Source of the DNA: Polytrichum commune | Taxonomy: Eukaryota; Streptophyta; Polytrichopsida; Polytrichales; Polytrichaceae | Assembly: GCA_950295325.1 (NCBI GenBank) | Contig: OX485806.1 | Coordinates: 31,744,001-31,808,000 of the forward strand | Length of the DNA: 64,000 nt | Direction of reading: 5' to 3' | In this document: positions 1 to 12,072 of the stretch, one piece after another | Layout: every line of letters starts with the position of its first letter | Numbering within the stretch: position 1 is the first letter of the stretch | Notes under the pieces: model-generated | Database searches by the model: none | The model's input: the letters and a program-made list of their open reading frames with translations, nothing else | What the model was told of the DNA's origin: nothing | Made by a program: the position numbers and the translations under genes

Positions 1-3000
1 TAGATGTGTTGGTTTCATCCAATTCACATTTTCATCTATTGGTGTCATATGGTCAGTGTTCTTAATGACTACCGTTTATGTTCTTGTCAAAGTGTGCATT
101 TGGGTTCTAGGGTTTTACAAGCTAGAGGCTCTTGGAGCACTCATGGGCTTCCTTGAGTTTTTTTTCTCTGGATCATGGCTAACTTATCATGCTTTTGTCT
201 TTGTTTGTTTGATACAATCATGAGTTACATGCTATGGATGAAAAACGTTCAATGACTTTCTCATTGGAAAGTGAAAGTGATTTTTTTTTCTCTCTAGATC
301 ATGGCTAACTTATCATGCTTTTGTGTTTGTTTGTTTGATACAATCATGAGTTACATGCTATGGATGCAAAACGTTCAATGACTTTCTTATTGGAAAGTGA
401 AAGTGATTTTTTTGTGTAATAAAGGAATATTTAATTCATGATGTATATTTTGTATATGTAGTGGATGATTTATCATATCAAATTGAAAAGCTTAGTATAA
501 ATACACGAGTCCATTTTCTAGCATGCCGTTCGTACATAAAATTTTGTTTTTCCCTATAAAATCCTGGTATGTAAGGGGGTTTAATTTCATAATAACCCAT
601 GCGTGTCATCGAGGTTTCCAATGACAAGTCCACCCTTTGGGATTTTGGAATCCCAAGTCTTTATTCTTAAATTTGTTGCTAGGTCCATTGAACACAACTC
701 ATTAGTTGAGTAATGTTATGTCATATTAGTTTTATCATGGTTAAGGTATAAAGATGTTAAATGAACACTTTAAACTCTACACACACTTTTTGTAGATTGC
801 ATATGCGCATTCAAAAGGGGGGGGGGGACTCTTTGGGGAGGCTTGTATATTACATGCAACTAAGGGATTTTATCGTAAGGTGTATTTTGATGACCTAGAC
901 CATTCAATTACCTAGTTATCTAATCCATGGTGTCTTAAGGGTTCATATAATTACTTACAAATTGTGAAGGGGGGAGTTTTTCAATCCTTTAATTTATTAT
1001 AACTAATTGAAGTAAATTAGAAAAGTGAAATCCAAAGATTAAAGATAGAGATATTTCTAACAATTTTAGTGCCAAGTCTAAGACTAACTTATCAAGGAAT
1101 GACACCATAAAACATTGAGGACCAAATATTAGTTGCTTTTGTATTGATGAGCAAATAACTTAAGTTTCGTAAATGTTGTCAGTGTACCCTCAATGGCACA
1201 AACAACACACAAATGCTTCATTATCAACATGAAGATGATAGTAGATTTATTCCACAACGTATATCTTATCTAAAACCCTAAATTGGATATGTTATATAGG
1301 GCCTTTTATTAGTTATAATCTAATATGGCATATTTAATCCATCATATAATACCTCTAAAAAAATTCAAGATATTAGGGACAAATAATAAACTACACCATA
1401 TCTTTGGTCGCATCATTCCAAGTAAAATTTTCTATGTCACCCCTAGGCATGCATTTAGTGTGAGATGATTGCCATTTTCAAATCCATTTTTGAGGTCCTC
1501 CCCAAATATGCTGACTTTTGACAAGCCTTGAATGGTTACCATGTTTTGAGCACGGAATCCAATCTCTCTAAACACATGTCTTTTTGGTGTTCGTTCTTCC
1601 ATCACAACTAACCATATACTACTCAAGTATAGTTGTATGATTAAGAAACTTAGCCATGAAAGTCCCGCTTATCGAACTCTCAACTAGAGCTAAAGTGCTT
1701 TATGATGTTTGACACCATGGTTTTGTGATTGCTAAATTAAGATGGTTGACATATCCAGTGTATGTGTGGCATGATAATTTGTTATCGAGTGTTGTTTTAA
1801 TCTTGTTGAATGTCATTCTAATCTTCATATATAAATCTTAAATATAGTTGCAGGTATAAGCAATTTGATTTGGATGTATATGTACATTATATTTTCACAT
1901 ATCCTCAATAATTATTCTTTAAGTTTTAGTTTTTCATATATCATATTTTGAAACTTTCTCTTCATGCTCTTCTAGGGTTTGCAACTACATCTTCCTTCCA
2001 CAACTTAGGAGTTAGCCTTCCTTAACGATTGTTCTTTCAATTGTTCATTGTCCATGTTTTTTCTTCCAAAGGTTGAAAGAGGACATGATGTACATGACAT
2101 TGTTTTCCATGAGTAGTAATTGAGTTTGTGTTGATGTAAGTACATTTTGAATTGTGTGCATTGTGTAGAAGTATTTCGGTTTTTAACATATAGTTATATT
2201 TTGAAGGTCTCATGTACTTTGAGTCCTTTCCTTCTACATGCATTTGAGTAGAGATTTAGTGTGATGACAAGTGAGCATAGATTTATCATATCAGAGTGCA
2301 TGTAAATCAAAAAAACCAATTTTGAAATTAATATGCAATTCAATTTCAATATGAATAGAACCCAACTAATGCAATTTACATTAGATGTATCAAATTATGA
2401 TCACATGATGCTTGCTCAATCCGCCCCATGTATAGTACATGCCTAAACAACCCTTTGAGGTCAACCTTGGGAATCAAACCCAACACACATTTCAACAAGT
2501 ACAAACACCTTACCCTCACAACACCCACTCTCGAGATACACCTCAATTTACACAATGCTACACAAAAACCCTAGTACAAATAAACATGATGATAAACAAT
2601 GCCCCCCACCTCTCTCATTTTGGGTCATCCACAAGGACCACCTCCAAAAGGAGGCAATAACAGTTGTCCCCTTACCCTACTTACTAAACTTGTTTCATGT
2701 TCGCTATGAGCTTGCAATTATGATCAAGATAAAGTGTCTCTCATTCGCACCAATGTTATTGGTTGGCGTCATCTCTTTCTCTTGAAGTAGGGGCACTGGA
2801 AGCGGAGAAAAAACATAATGTCCTATGTGCTCTTTATTTATTTATCATTTGAAATTCATAGAAGTTGCACTTGTATTGATATTCACATAATTACCCATAG
2901 CGAGTAGGGATAATGCCTCGCAAGTGGGCTAATCACTATTGTGACATTTAGAATTTGAAAGTTGGTCGCTAAATATGTTAGTCGTCACAACAATACTTGA

Positions 3001-3297
3001 ATGCTTGAGAATTGGGAAGGTGGTTGTGTGCACATACAAAAGAAACCGACCCTTATCAAAGAGGACTTATCATGTGCACCAACCTAATGCACTCACGAGT
3101 TTACACTCAAGCCATATGGCCAAAGGCATACTTCATTTCTGTCATGACCAGGATCAAGTCCTTTCCTTCTTTTCCTCTTGCTATATCTATTTGACATGGA
3201 AATGGGGAAATGTACCACCTTTAGAAGGACACCCTAATTCACCTTTGATCAAGCTGGAATGTAGTATCCACATAAGAATTAGTGGTCTCAACCAATG
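1..3297. other. Intergenic DNA, no supported gene
   Basis: This AT-rich stretch has only short, low-complexity open frames with no recognisable domain. It holds a 126-bp tandem duplication near its start (separate entry), a G-run near 819, and at about 1410-1680 a badly decayed reverse copy of the dispersed MITE family described at 5990 (the words around cacatgtctttttggtg and the two flanks match). I see nothing else in it. Confidence 0.6.
157..408. repeat. Two-copy tandem duplication, period about 126 bp
   Basis: The word gatcatggctaacttatcat occurs at 171 and again at 297, and the sequence on both sides continues to match through the T-run that ends each unit. The copies differ by only a few substitutions, so the duplication is recent. 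No coding content is visible. Confidence 0.85.
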
Positions 3298-3735
3298 TGG
3301 GAATGACACGTGGCAAAATGTGAAGGCAACAACCATTATCTCATTTTGTTAATAATTGGTTGGCTATGAGGTAAGAATCGCTTCTTGGAACTCATTTAAA
3401 GTCCACTCGGAGTCACTCAAAATGCTTTAATAGGCCCTTCTAGGCTTTGGCTTTTGATGCACATTTTGATGCCACAACGATCGCCTTAAAATTTGTTTGC
3501 CTCCCAAAATTTGCTACCTGTCATCCCCACATTGGTTGAGACCCACTTGAATCCCACGTGGATGCTACGTTGGGAATAACACGTGGCAGAATTGGGAGGC
3601 AATAAATTATTACTAGGCCAATGAGAATTTCAATAAGGATTCTGCTAATCTGCCCATAATAAAACCTCTTCAATAGGCGCTTCCAAGCGTTGACTTTCGA
3701 TGCGCTCTGCGATCGCAATGATCGCTTCAAAGCTT
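3298..3735. promoter_or_regulatory. Duplicated G-box-bearing upstream region of the phosphoglycerate mutase gene
   Basis: The block at about 3298-3490 is repeated in diverged form at about 3571-3735, with a period of about 273 bp. Each copy carries cacgtggca (3307 and 3580), and a further cacgtg lies at 3555. CACGTGGC is the known core bound by plant bZIP G-box/ABRE factors. The second copy ends roughly 250 bp before the start codon at 3989, so the block sits where promoter elements belong. That it controls the gene is inference from position and motif. Confidence 0.5.
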
Positions 3736-3988
3736 CCATCACGTGCTCGCAAAAGCTACTCAAAATCTCTCAAACCCACAAAATCATTTGCGCTAATTCC
3801 ACATACCCTCTCCACCGATTTGCCAATTTTCATCCACCAATTCCAGGATACAACTTGACTCACAGTCTCTCAAAGTTCGAATTCACATTCATACACATTC
3901 TTCGGAAATTGTCGTGAATCCCACGAGATTCAGCGAAACCCCAGAGTAGAGAGATTTGTGTGAGTTAGTTGAGGAGGAGGAGGAGGAG

Positions 3989-6900
3989 ATGGGGGAAGTA
4001 GTGGGGCAGGAGTCTGGGAAGAGGCAGCAGCGAGTGGCCTTTGTGTTGGTTGATGGGTTGGGCGATGTGGGGATCCCTTCATTGGGATACCGATCGCCCG
4101 TGGAAGCTGCGATAACTCCCAATCTGGACGCCATAGCCAGCGGCGGAGTGAATGGGTTGATGGACCCAGTGGAGCCCGGACTGGCTTGTGGGAGTGACAC
4201 GGCCCATTTGTCGTTGTTGGGATATAACCCCAGGATTTATTATCGTGGTCGCGGAGCTTTTGAGTCTCTGGGTGCAGGATTGGCTATGGTCCCTGGTGAC
4301 ATCGCATTTAAGGTGTGTATTATATATACGTGTGTGTGGGGATCTCCCATTAGGGTTTTGTCTGGAGGTCACATTTGTTTTTTGAATTCTTAGGTTGTCG
4401 AGTTTTAGAAACCGAAGAGCTAGATTGGTTGGCGAATTTCATCATCCTGAAATGCAATTGATTGAAGACTGGAAGTCAGTAGGACAAGAATGAGTATTGT
4501 GATGTGTGTTCTTGATGCTCCTAAATTTTCTCTCTACCCTAAACCCTGAATTCAGTCCATGTGATTTATTTTTCTTGTGGAGGTCGTGTTCTGGGAATCG
4601 AAGAGCTGGGTTGGAAATCCTTTAACAACCACAAAATGTAATTGAAAATTTGAAGTCAGTAAAAAAGAAAGAATGCTGTGGTGTTTGTCCTTGATGCTCC
4701 TAAATCTACTCTCTACCCTAAACCACGGATTTACTCTATAGGGTTTTGTGTGGAGGTCGGGTATTGGAAACCGAAGAACTGTGTTGGAAAATTCTAACAA
4801 CCAAAAATGCAATTGAAGACTTTGAGTCTGTAGGAAAAGGAAAGATATTTGATGTGTGTGTCCTTGATACTCCTACATCTACTCTCTACCCAAAACCCTA
4901 AATCTACTCCACAGGTTTTGTGTGGAGCTCAATTGGTTTTCAGGAGTTGTGGGGTTCTAGGGATTCAAGTTTCAAAAACGGAAGAGCTTGGTTGTTGGTC
5001 AATTTCATCATAGCTCAAATGCACTTGAGGAAAATGCATTTGAACTCAATAGTAAAAGCAAGAATACTGTAATGTTTGTTCTTGATACTCTATACCTTAA
5101 ACGCTAAATCTACTCCATCCAGTCTCAAGTGAATCCATAAGTCTTGGGTCTGAATGATTTCCTGATGTGTCTTGGAATCTGAACCTGTCCGTGGGACGAT
5201 GATGCATGTTTTGGATTCTGGAAGGCAAATTGTTCAATGAAGCAAATGATGTTCACTGCCTCCACATTTTAGAATGCAAGTGTGTAATGTTGAGGCAGTG
5301 TTGATACCTACCGTTCAGGGTTTAGTACCTTTGCAGTACTATCTCAATATTAGCTAATGATTCATTCAAAATTGGTTCTACTCATCACTCAAACTTTCAG
5401 GCCTTGCAACCATAGAACATAGAAACAAAAGATTAATATTGCAACCCTATGTATGGTAGGCATTAATATAAAAGTTGTAGTGTGATGTAATTGAGCTAAG
5501 TTTCCGCATCCTCAAATCATATACATAAATTATTATGGCAATACAGAACATGCTTTATGAAAATTCTCCCATTTTATTTCAATATGTCAGTACAGCAGCC
5601 TATCTAGCCAAAGAAACATCTGGCCAATGATGCATGCAAATCATTTCTGATTTCCTATCACTGCATGTGGGGTGTTCTCTTCCAGAGCAATTTTGCAACT
5701 ATCGATGAGGAGTCAGGAGTTGTGACAAGCCGAAGGGCAGATCGGCATTTTGAGGAGCCTGGCCCCATCCTTTGCGCTGCTCTGAACGGACTGAAGTTGC
5801 CTTCCTTCCCAGAGTACAAAGTCTCAGTGAGGTAAGCTTTGTTGTATGGACACGGTGAGGTTCCTGTTATAATTAAATTGGGCACTTCACACTAGAGCTT
5901 GAGGGCCTGTGACCATTGAATTCTAAAGTCTCTCATTGGTTGAAAATGCTAAGATCGTCTCACTTCACTTTTACACTAGAGCTTGAGAGCCTAAGGTAGA
6001 CATCCCTTATTTGGTTACTTTTCTTATTAGGACACCTATATTTGAGTGTTATGTGGTTTGGTGTGGTTCCAAGAAAGGCTATAAAAAGAGATGTGTTTAA
6101 AAGAGATTGGACTGTGTGCTTAAAATATGATAACCGTTCTAGGTTCAATAGTCAACATTACTGGGGGGACCTATATGACCTTTTAATGAGAATGAGAATT
6201 GTCCCTTTAATAATGAATAAGATATTCATATGAGCTCCAAAGTTTATGAGGAAAGTGGCTACGCCCTCAATTTAGATTTGCTAACCGTCTTGTACTAATT
6301 GCATGTTTCATATCGTAGGAGAATTGGGCTAGTTGGAAAAAGTAAACATCTAAGACCTATCTACCTTAAGGGACCAAGGAAGTTTGTTTGCATGGAAAAC
6401 CATTATGAATTTCTACATGGCATGAAATCGATAATGTTTCATGGTCTACCTGATTTTGCATCAAGCCACCTCAAAGAGGTGGGTCTACTACAAAACTGGG
6501 AGACTGAAACTCCAAACTCTCACAACCCTTGAATTAAAATAACTTATCTTGTAGGAGGGCCCACATGAGTAGGACGGCAATAAATTGGCATTTGATTGAA
6601 AGCCTGGTCATGTGTTTCTTTACACAACACTTGAATGCATGTGATCACACAAAACCCAATCTTAATTTTCCTTGGTACAGCCTTTGGATGAGATCCAAGG
6701 GCCCTTACAATTTTGTGGTCAAGGTCCTTGGCCATATTGTAAATTGGCCCTCATTAGTGTCACTTTATAATGCTTTGGCTGATTGTGTGTGAACAGGTAT
6801 GCAACAGAGCACAGATGTGGGGTTGTTGTAAGTGGGCCTGGCCTCAGTGGTAATATTTCTGGGAGTGATCCGTTGAAGGACCATCGCTTGTTGCTCAAAG

Positions 6901-9379
6901 TGAAGCCCCTGGATGACACCAAGGAGGCTGCACACACAGCCAATGTTGTGAATGAGCTTTCAGATGTCATGCGAGGGATTTTGCGGCACCACCCTCTCAA
7001 TGCAGAGCGCAAAAAGCAGGGCAAGGCTATTGCAAATATCGTCCTTTTGCGAGGATGTGGGATCCGTATCGAGGTTACACGATGTTTCACTTCTTTGGCT
7101 TCCATCTCAACATCCTCCACTTTGATTGTTCATTACAAGAGTTTTCCTTCTAACTTATGGAACTTTTTGTCAGGAGTTGGTCTCTATGATTTCCCATTGA
7201 TTGTCTTGTAAGCTAAATCAATAATTCATTTTCACTTGGCGTAGCATTCTTAAGCATGTGTAAGGACTTATTCTTTTTATTCTAGCTTCCAAGGTCCTTG
7301 AATACATGCAAGAATGCCAAGCATAGTCAAGTCCCAATCTCTCATTAGTCAACACCTTGTTGTTTACCTATCTTCAGACAAAGCCTTCTCTCATCTACCA
7401 AGATCGTCTTAAAGACCTTGCCAAAAGGAATCTTACCAAGTGTATGCTCTCCAAGATGCTTATCTAGGGAGAGTACCTGCTACCACTTAAGAATGCTATG
7501 GTGGTGCATGCTTTGAATGAAGAGCAACCTATTTTGGTTCATCAAGGGCCAAACTCATTTCCGCACCCTTGGCATGCCAAAATGAGTTTGACCCTCAACA
7601 AACTGATATAGAATGATCTTTGTTCAAACCTCCACACTTCCCGGAGCATGCACCAAAATCTCTCCAAACATGGAAGGTGTTGTATGCAAAACAACCAATG
7701 CCTGACCAAAAGTCCCATTTGAGTATAGGATAACTCTATCATCTTTATAAATTCTTGAAAGGAGAGAGAGAGAGAGAGGTGGGTTTATCATTTTTCTTTA
7801 TGTAATCTTCTGCTTGTGTTTACAGGTGCCCACATTTATGGAGCTACATGGGCTACGTCCCTGCATGGTCGCTCCAACAAAAATCATAGCAGGCCTGGGC
7901 TTGTCCCTTGGTATTGACATCCTGGAAGCTGAAGGAGCCACTGGTGACTACCGAACTTTACTAACTTCCAAGGCAACTGCAATTTCCAAAGCTCTTGCTG
8001 CCCCATTAACGCCTCCCCCCACTGTGTTTGTCCCGGGCGAAGAGGAAGGCAAACCAGGATACCCAGATGGTTATGACTTTGGGTTTTTGCATATCAAGGT
8101 TTTTGCTACACCTCTTCACTCATTCACCTCTTCACTTTCTTCAGACTTAAAAGTGGGAACTCAACATTCGGAGATTTGATTATCTCAAGCCCTTTTGTGT
8201 CTACCTGCAGCCACTGGCAGTGAATTTGTTGGATCTTTCTTTCTGGCTCTTCACTTTCTTCTCTTCTTTAAGGTGTGCCCTGATTTTCTCAAAATGTTAT
8301 AGGAGACGCATTAACCCTCAAACATCGAGAACAAGGCATGCCAAGGGGGCTTGTGGAGATAAGGAATAATTAAATTTTGCTGTTGGTTACTTCATCTCTA
8401 GTCATCCTTAGAAAAGTAACCTTTGCTGAAATAGCTTTATTCTTCTAACGAGATTCTCTGACTGAAGACAGAAGTTTAAATTTGGGTGCAAATACTGTAA
8501 GTACGTGAAGGAATCCAGCATACAATTCTATGCAATATCTATATCTGGTATTTGTAGCCACCGATTTACAGATGATTGAATTTTTTCTTCTTTCAAACTA
8601 TGCTCCACATTGGTTTGTTTTGAGCTTGGGACACAATTTCATTAAGTAATACCTTGCTATGAATTGTTTACGAATATTTGCAATCAAAATTTTGTACATG
8701 GATTTTTTGACATTTCAAGGTGTTAAATTTAGCTTTCAATTACATGGATGTATTCTTTGAGTGACTTGTGACAACAAGTTCTTTTAATGTAAAAAACATT
8801 CGAGCGTTGGAAGCCTTTCACCTTAAGTCATCTCAGTTTTTAAGAAAATTTGATGTTTAGAGGTAAACATGGTTGTGTGATTGGTTGCTTGTCCAGGCTA
8901 TCGATGATTGTGGCCACGATAAGGCCATGAAGCTAAAGGTGAAAGCATTCGAGGCAGTGGACGCAATGTTAGGGCAACTAATTCGCATGCTGTGGCAAGC
9001 CGAGAAAGAAGGTTTGGCCCAATTCTCAATTTGCGTCACAGGTGACCACTCGACACCCGTCGAATACGGCGACCACAGCTATGAGCCAGTGCCATTCACA
9101 ATCTGCCATTTGAAGGACATCGTGAAAGCCAAAGGTGGAGACGACGAGGTTATGGCGACTGATTTGATGCCCTTCAACCTTCCGTCAGCCGAAGCTGCAA
9201 AAAATGCCGATCTCAACAATAACTATGGGATCAACCAGGCCGGCTCCGCAAAGGCGGTCGCTGGCGACTCAGTAACGAAATTCGGCGAAATTGCTGCGGC
9301 GCGAGGTTGCCTTGGTCGATTCACTGGAAGCGAGATGTTGGGGGTGATCAAGCACTACATTGCAATGAACAAGTGTTAA
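3989..9379 (+). CDS. Archaeal-type 2,3-bisphosphoglycerate-independent phosphoglycerate mutase (5 exons)
   Basis: This enzyme family interconverts 2- and 3-phosphoglycerate in glycolysis without a bisphosphoglycerate cofactor and belongs to the alkaline-phosphatase-like metalloenzyme superfamily. Exons are 3989-4312, 5686-5831, 6797-7073, 7826-8098 and 8897-9379. All introns are GT-AG and phases agree, giving 500 residues. Visible landmarks: VLVDGLGD (residues 19-26, first metal-binding Asp), TPNLD (43-47), GSDTAHLSLLGY (68-79, containing the family's phospho-accepting Ser), TSRRADRHFEE in exon 2, LLRGCGIR in exon 3, GATGDYRT in exon 4, and DDCGHDK (343-349) plus TGDHSTPVEYGDHS (388-401) in exon 5 as later metal ligands. 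I chose the ATG at 3989; the frame is open upstream to a TTG at 3956 but has no ATG there. No targeting peptide is apparent, so cytosolic action is inferred. Catalytic motifs look intact. Confidence 0.93.
4353..5125. repeat. Four-copy diverged tandem repeat in mutase intron 1
   Basis: Intron 1 (4313-5685) contains four successive units that each run through ggaggtc, a stretch close to accgaagagct, caattgaagac or similar, a cttgatgctcctaa word, and ctctaccctaaaccc. The ggaggtc anchors fall at 4364, 4579, 4752 and 4924 (the last is ggagctc), so periods are 215, 173 and 172 bp. The CCCTAAA words resemble the plant telomere motif but are not arrayed head to tail. The copies are clearly diverged and carry no open frame. 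Confidence 0.8.
5880..6750. mobile_element. Decayed MITE with GGGCCACTTCACAC-type ends, in mutase intron 2
   Basis: The left end gggcacttcacac and the right end, whose complement reads gggccaatttac, match the ends of better-preserved copies at 11574 and 35871. The internal words gtgaccattg and tctcattggttgaaaa, and the right-hand tract with ggcccttacaattttgtggtcaaggtcc, are shared with those copies. A second MITE (5990-6372) is inserted in it. The element fills most of intron 2 (5832-6796). No transposase coding is visible. Confidence 0.6.
5990..6372. mobile_element. MITE of the most frequent dispersed family, nested in intron 2
   Basis: The left end cctaaggtagac and the right end ctaccttaagg form imperfect inverted repeats that continue inward over about 30 bp. 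The interior words gtgttatgtggtttggtg, aaaagagattggact, caatagtcaacat and gcatgtttcatatc recur in many other copies in the window. It interrupts the flanking GGGCCACTTC-type MITE and is therefore the younger insertion. Non-coding. Confidence 0.7.
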
Positions 9380-11570
9380 ACCCTAAACCCTAAACCAAGG
9401 CCAAACGTTAAAACAGCTACATTAAATTGTGAGCTTTTAAATTGGAGCAAGACCTTTTTTCTTGCCTCTTGGAATTTGGGTGTTCTTGAAGGCGGTCACA
9501 CCTTGGTTGGTGGTGTAAATCACCAACTCTTGTGAGATATAGCATCGTCTCATGGATTAGGATTTACATACTTAGATTCCTGGCATGAAGATGATGCAAA
9601 GCATGCATGTGTCTGTTGTGATGTCTCTGTTGTATAGGTAGAAGTGGTGCAATTTGGCCACACAAAGTTGTGATGATAATTTCTGGATATAGAATGGACG
9701 TTCAAGTTCTTTTCTTGGAGGTTGCTAACTTGGGCCAAAGTCATTGCTCAACTACAAACAAACAAACAAACAAAAAGCTATCTATACAGATACTTTCTCT
9801 CGCATCTATCAGTGGTGGTTGTTGTGTTGAAAGATATCTAAAGTATGTGGGCCTTACGTGGTCACTCTTCTTAATTGGACACCATTTTATGCGTGGTATA
9901 TGCCACCGGATTGTAGGTAAAAATGGACACCAAAAAGACATTGTGTTGAAAATATAGACACCATTCTAGGTTCAATAGTGAACACAATTGGGAGGTTCTA
10001 CATGATGGTTTGAAGGTAAAAGGATTTTTTCACTTTGACCTCTTATAGTGTTCACATCTCTACTCAGATTTCGAAACTTGAAATGACAGTTTGCGATTCA
10101 CAATTGCTAACTGGATGAGACAATTTCCAATTCAACCCAACGGTCAGAAAGGTCAGTGGAGTTTAAAGCACCTTACCTTGGGTACTGTTTTGGTAGTAAA
10201 CAACTTCCTTTAGAGTGAAGTAGTCTTTTGGGATGAAATAGTGATTCATGTCTGATGTCAGCTTATTGACATAAGCCTTTTGTGCAAATTTTAGTGGTTG
10301 ACTTCTTGTTGACAATTGTGGCAAGTAGACTTTGAAGCAACTTCACTCAACAAATTCAATTGAAGTACATTCCAGAGCACAATCAGCTTGAATGGTATGA
10401 TCAGCTGAGTACAGGCTATAGCTTAATTGGCACAACATACACGAGCTTGTCAACCTTTGATGATGTACCATCTCACCTCTGTTGTTGACCTCAATAAATC
10501 ACAAATTTTGAAAATTCTTCATGTGATTTGGATGTGCCTACCAGTAGGTAAGGTAGATAGCCCTTATTCATCTACTCTTCTTATTCTGACACCTATAACT
10601 TATTTGAGTGATATGTGGTTTTGTGGGGCTCCAAGACTGGATATAAAAAGAGATCAGATTGTGTGCTCAAAATATGATAACCGTTGCAGGTCCATTAGTC
10701 AACATAATTGGTGGGGATCTTTATGACCATTTTAACGAGCACGAGAATCTTCACTTTGATAATGAATCTGAACTTTGAAAATTACAAGGAAAGTGGTTAA
10801 GGTCCCGGTTTGGATCTGTTAACCATCTTGTGTTGATCATGTGTTTCATATCCTATGAGAAGTGGACTACTTCAAAAAAGTAACCATTTAAGACTCATGT
10901 ACCTTAGGTGAACTCGCTCCTTTGTGTCATGTGAATTGTATGTCCCTACGTGCATAACATTACTTAATGGTGTGGGCCTTCAGAATATAACAATAGAATG
11001 TTGGGACCTCAATCTAAATATGAGTCTTCCTATGTAGCTTTTTGAGCATTCGGCTATTATATTTTGAAGGCCCACAGAATGAGAGTTAAACGTTGCTTAA
11101 TGTCATGTGGATCAATCACTTTAGATTTGAATATTGAACACAATGTATTTTTGGCCCCACCAGATAGAATAAAGACCAAGGGTGGAAAAAACCCAATTTT
11201 TTCCGGCCGATGCATTGGGCTTTTGGTTTTGATGCAAAAAACCCGATTTGTGCAAATAAAACCATGGTTTTATTCCAACACTCGGCACCGCCATTGGCGG
11301 ACAAGTGGGCCCTATAGTATCACTCTCTTTTGTAATAAAATTGAATAAAACCAGATTTTGTTGGATCTCGTATGATTGGGTCTTTTTTTTAAACCATGAA
11401 AAAACCCAACTGTGCAAAACCATGTGATGCCAACCTTGTTGGAGACTATACAAACACATGGAATCGACAACCAATAGTAGTATTTTTGTTGTGGAGGCTA
11501 TAGAAACATACGTATACCAATGCCTTTTAAATTTAACAAAGGGAGGTTGTATTTGATATGTAGCTACACT
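9380..11570. other. Intergenic DNA rich in MITE copies
   Basis: Just past the mutase stop codon come two ccctaaa words and then 3' flanking sequence. Decayed copies of the main dispersed MITE family lie at about 9840-10170 and 10549-10908; the second keeps an aaggtagatag left end and an accttag right end. The interval 11130-11430 contains repeated words such as aaaaccatggttttatt and aaaaaacccaa in both orientations, suggesting a further decayed palindromic element. No gene is supported. Confidence 0.6.
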
Positions 11571-11573
11571 AAG

Positions 11574-12072
11574 GGCCACTTCACACATGAGACTGAGTGC
11601 CCGTGACCCTTGCACTTCAAGCACTCTCATTGGTGGAAAGGGCGGAGCCGGTCTAAGTTCGCTTCACACTACGCTTGAGGGACCAATGGAGTATGTGAAT
11701 GCAACATGGATGTAAAGTCTCCATGGATTCCTACATGGCATCGAATGGATGATGTTTCATGTTCACTTGGACTATTTTCAAAAACCACCTTTTGGAGGTA
11801 ATCCTAACACAGAACCAGGAGACCATGACACTCCGAACACTCACAACCATTGATTTATTCTATTTTATTATGTGTGAACCGCATGAATAGAAATTCATTG
11901 AAATAGCATTCAGTTGAGGGTCCGGTCACATATGACACCACACTACACTTGAGGGCCCATGACCACACTGCATGATTGTGGAGGTGTGTTAGGACGGCCT
12001 TTGGACACTTACTTTTGGGCTCTCACAATTTCATGGTTATGGCTCTTGGCTCGTGTGTGAAGTGGCCTTGAG
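11574..12072. mobile_element. MITE with gggccacttcacac inverted ends
   Basis: The left end gggccacttcacacatgag is matched by the complement of the right end, which reads aaggccacttcacacacgag. The left flank is TAA, as expected for a PIF/Harbinger-type target, but the right flank is TGA, so the target duplication is not perfect. About 500 bp, non-coding. The same ends delimit elements at 35871 and 38360. Confidence 0.7.

Noticed and set aside
3956-3988. An earlier start for the phosphoglycerate mutase
   Set aside because: The upstream codon at 3956 is TTG and the added residues are a run of Glu. The ATG at 3989 is the first real start.
9381-9400. CCCTAAA words as an interstitial telomere
   Set aside because: Only two complete words occur after the mutase stop, with scattered single words in intron 1. 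There is no array.
11121-11630. 169-codon minus-strand frame as a gene
   Set aside because: It spans repeat-like and MITE sequence, has no recognisable domain and contains low-complexity F/K-rich stretches.
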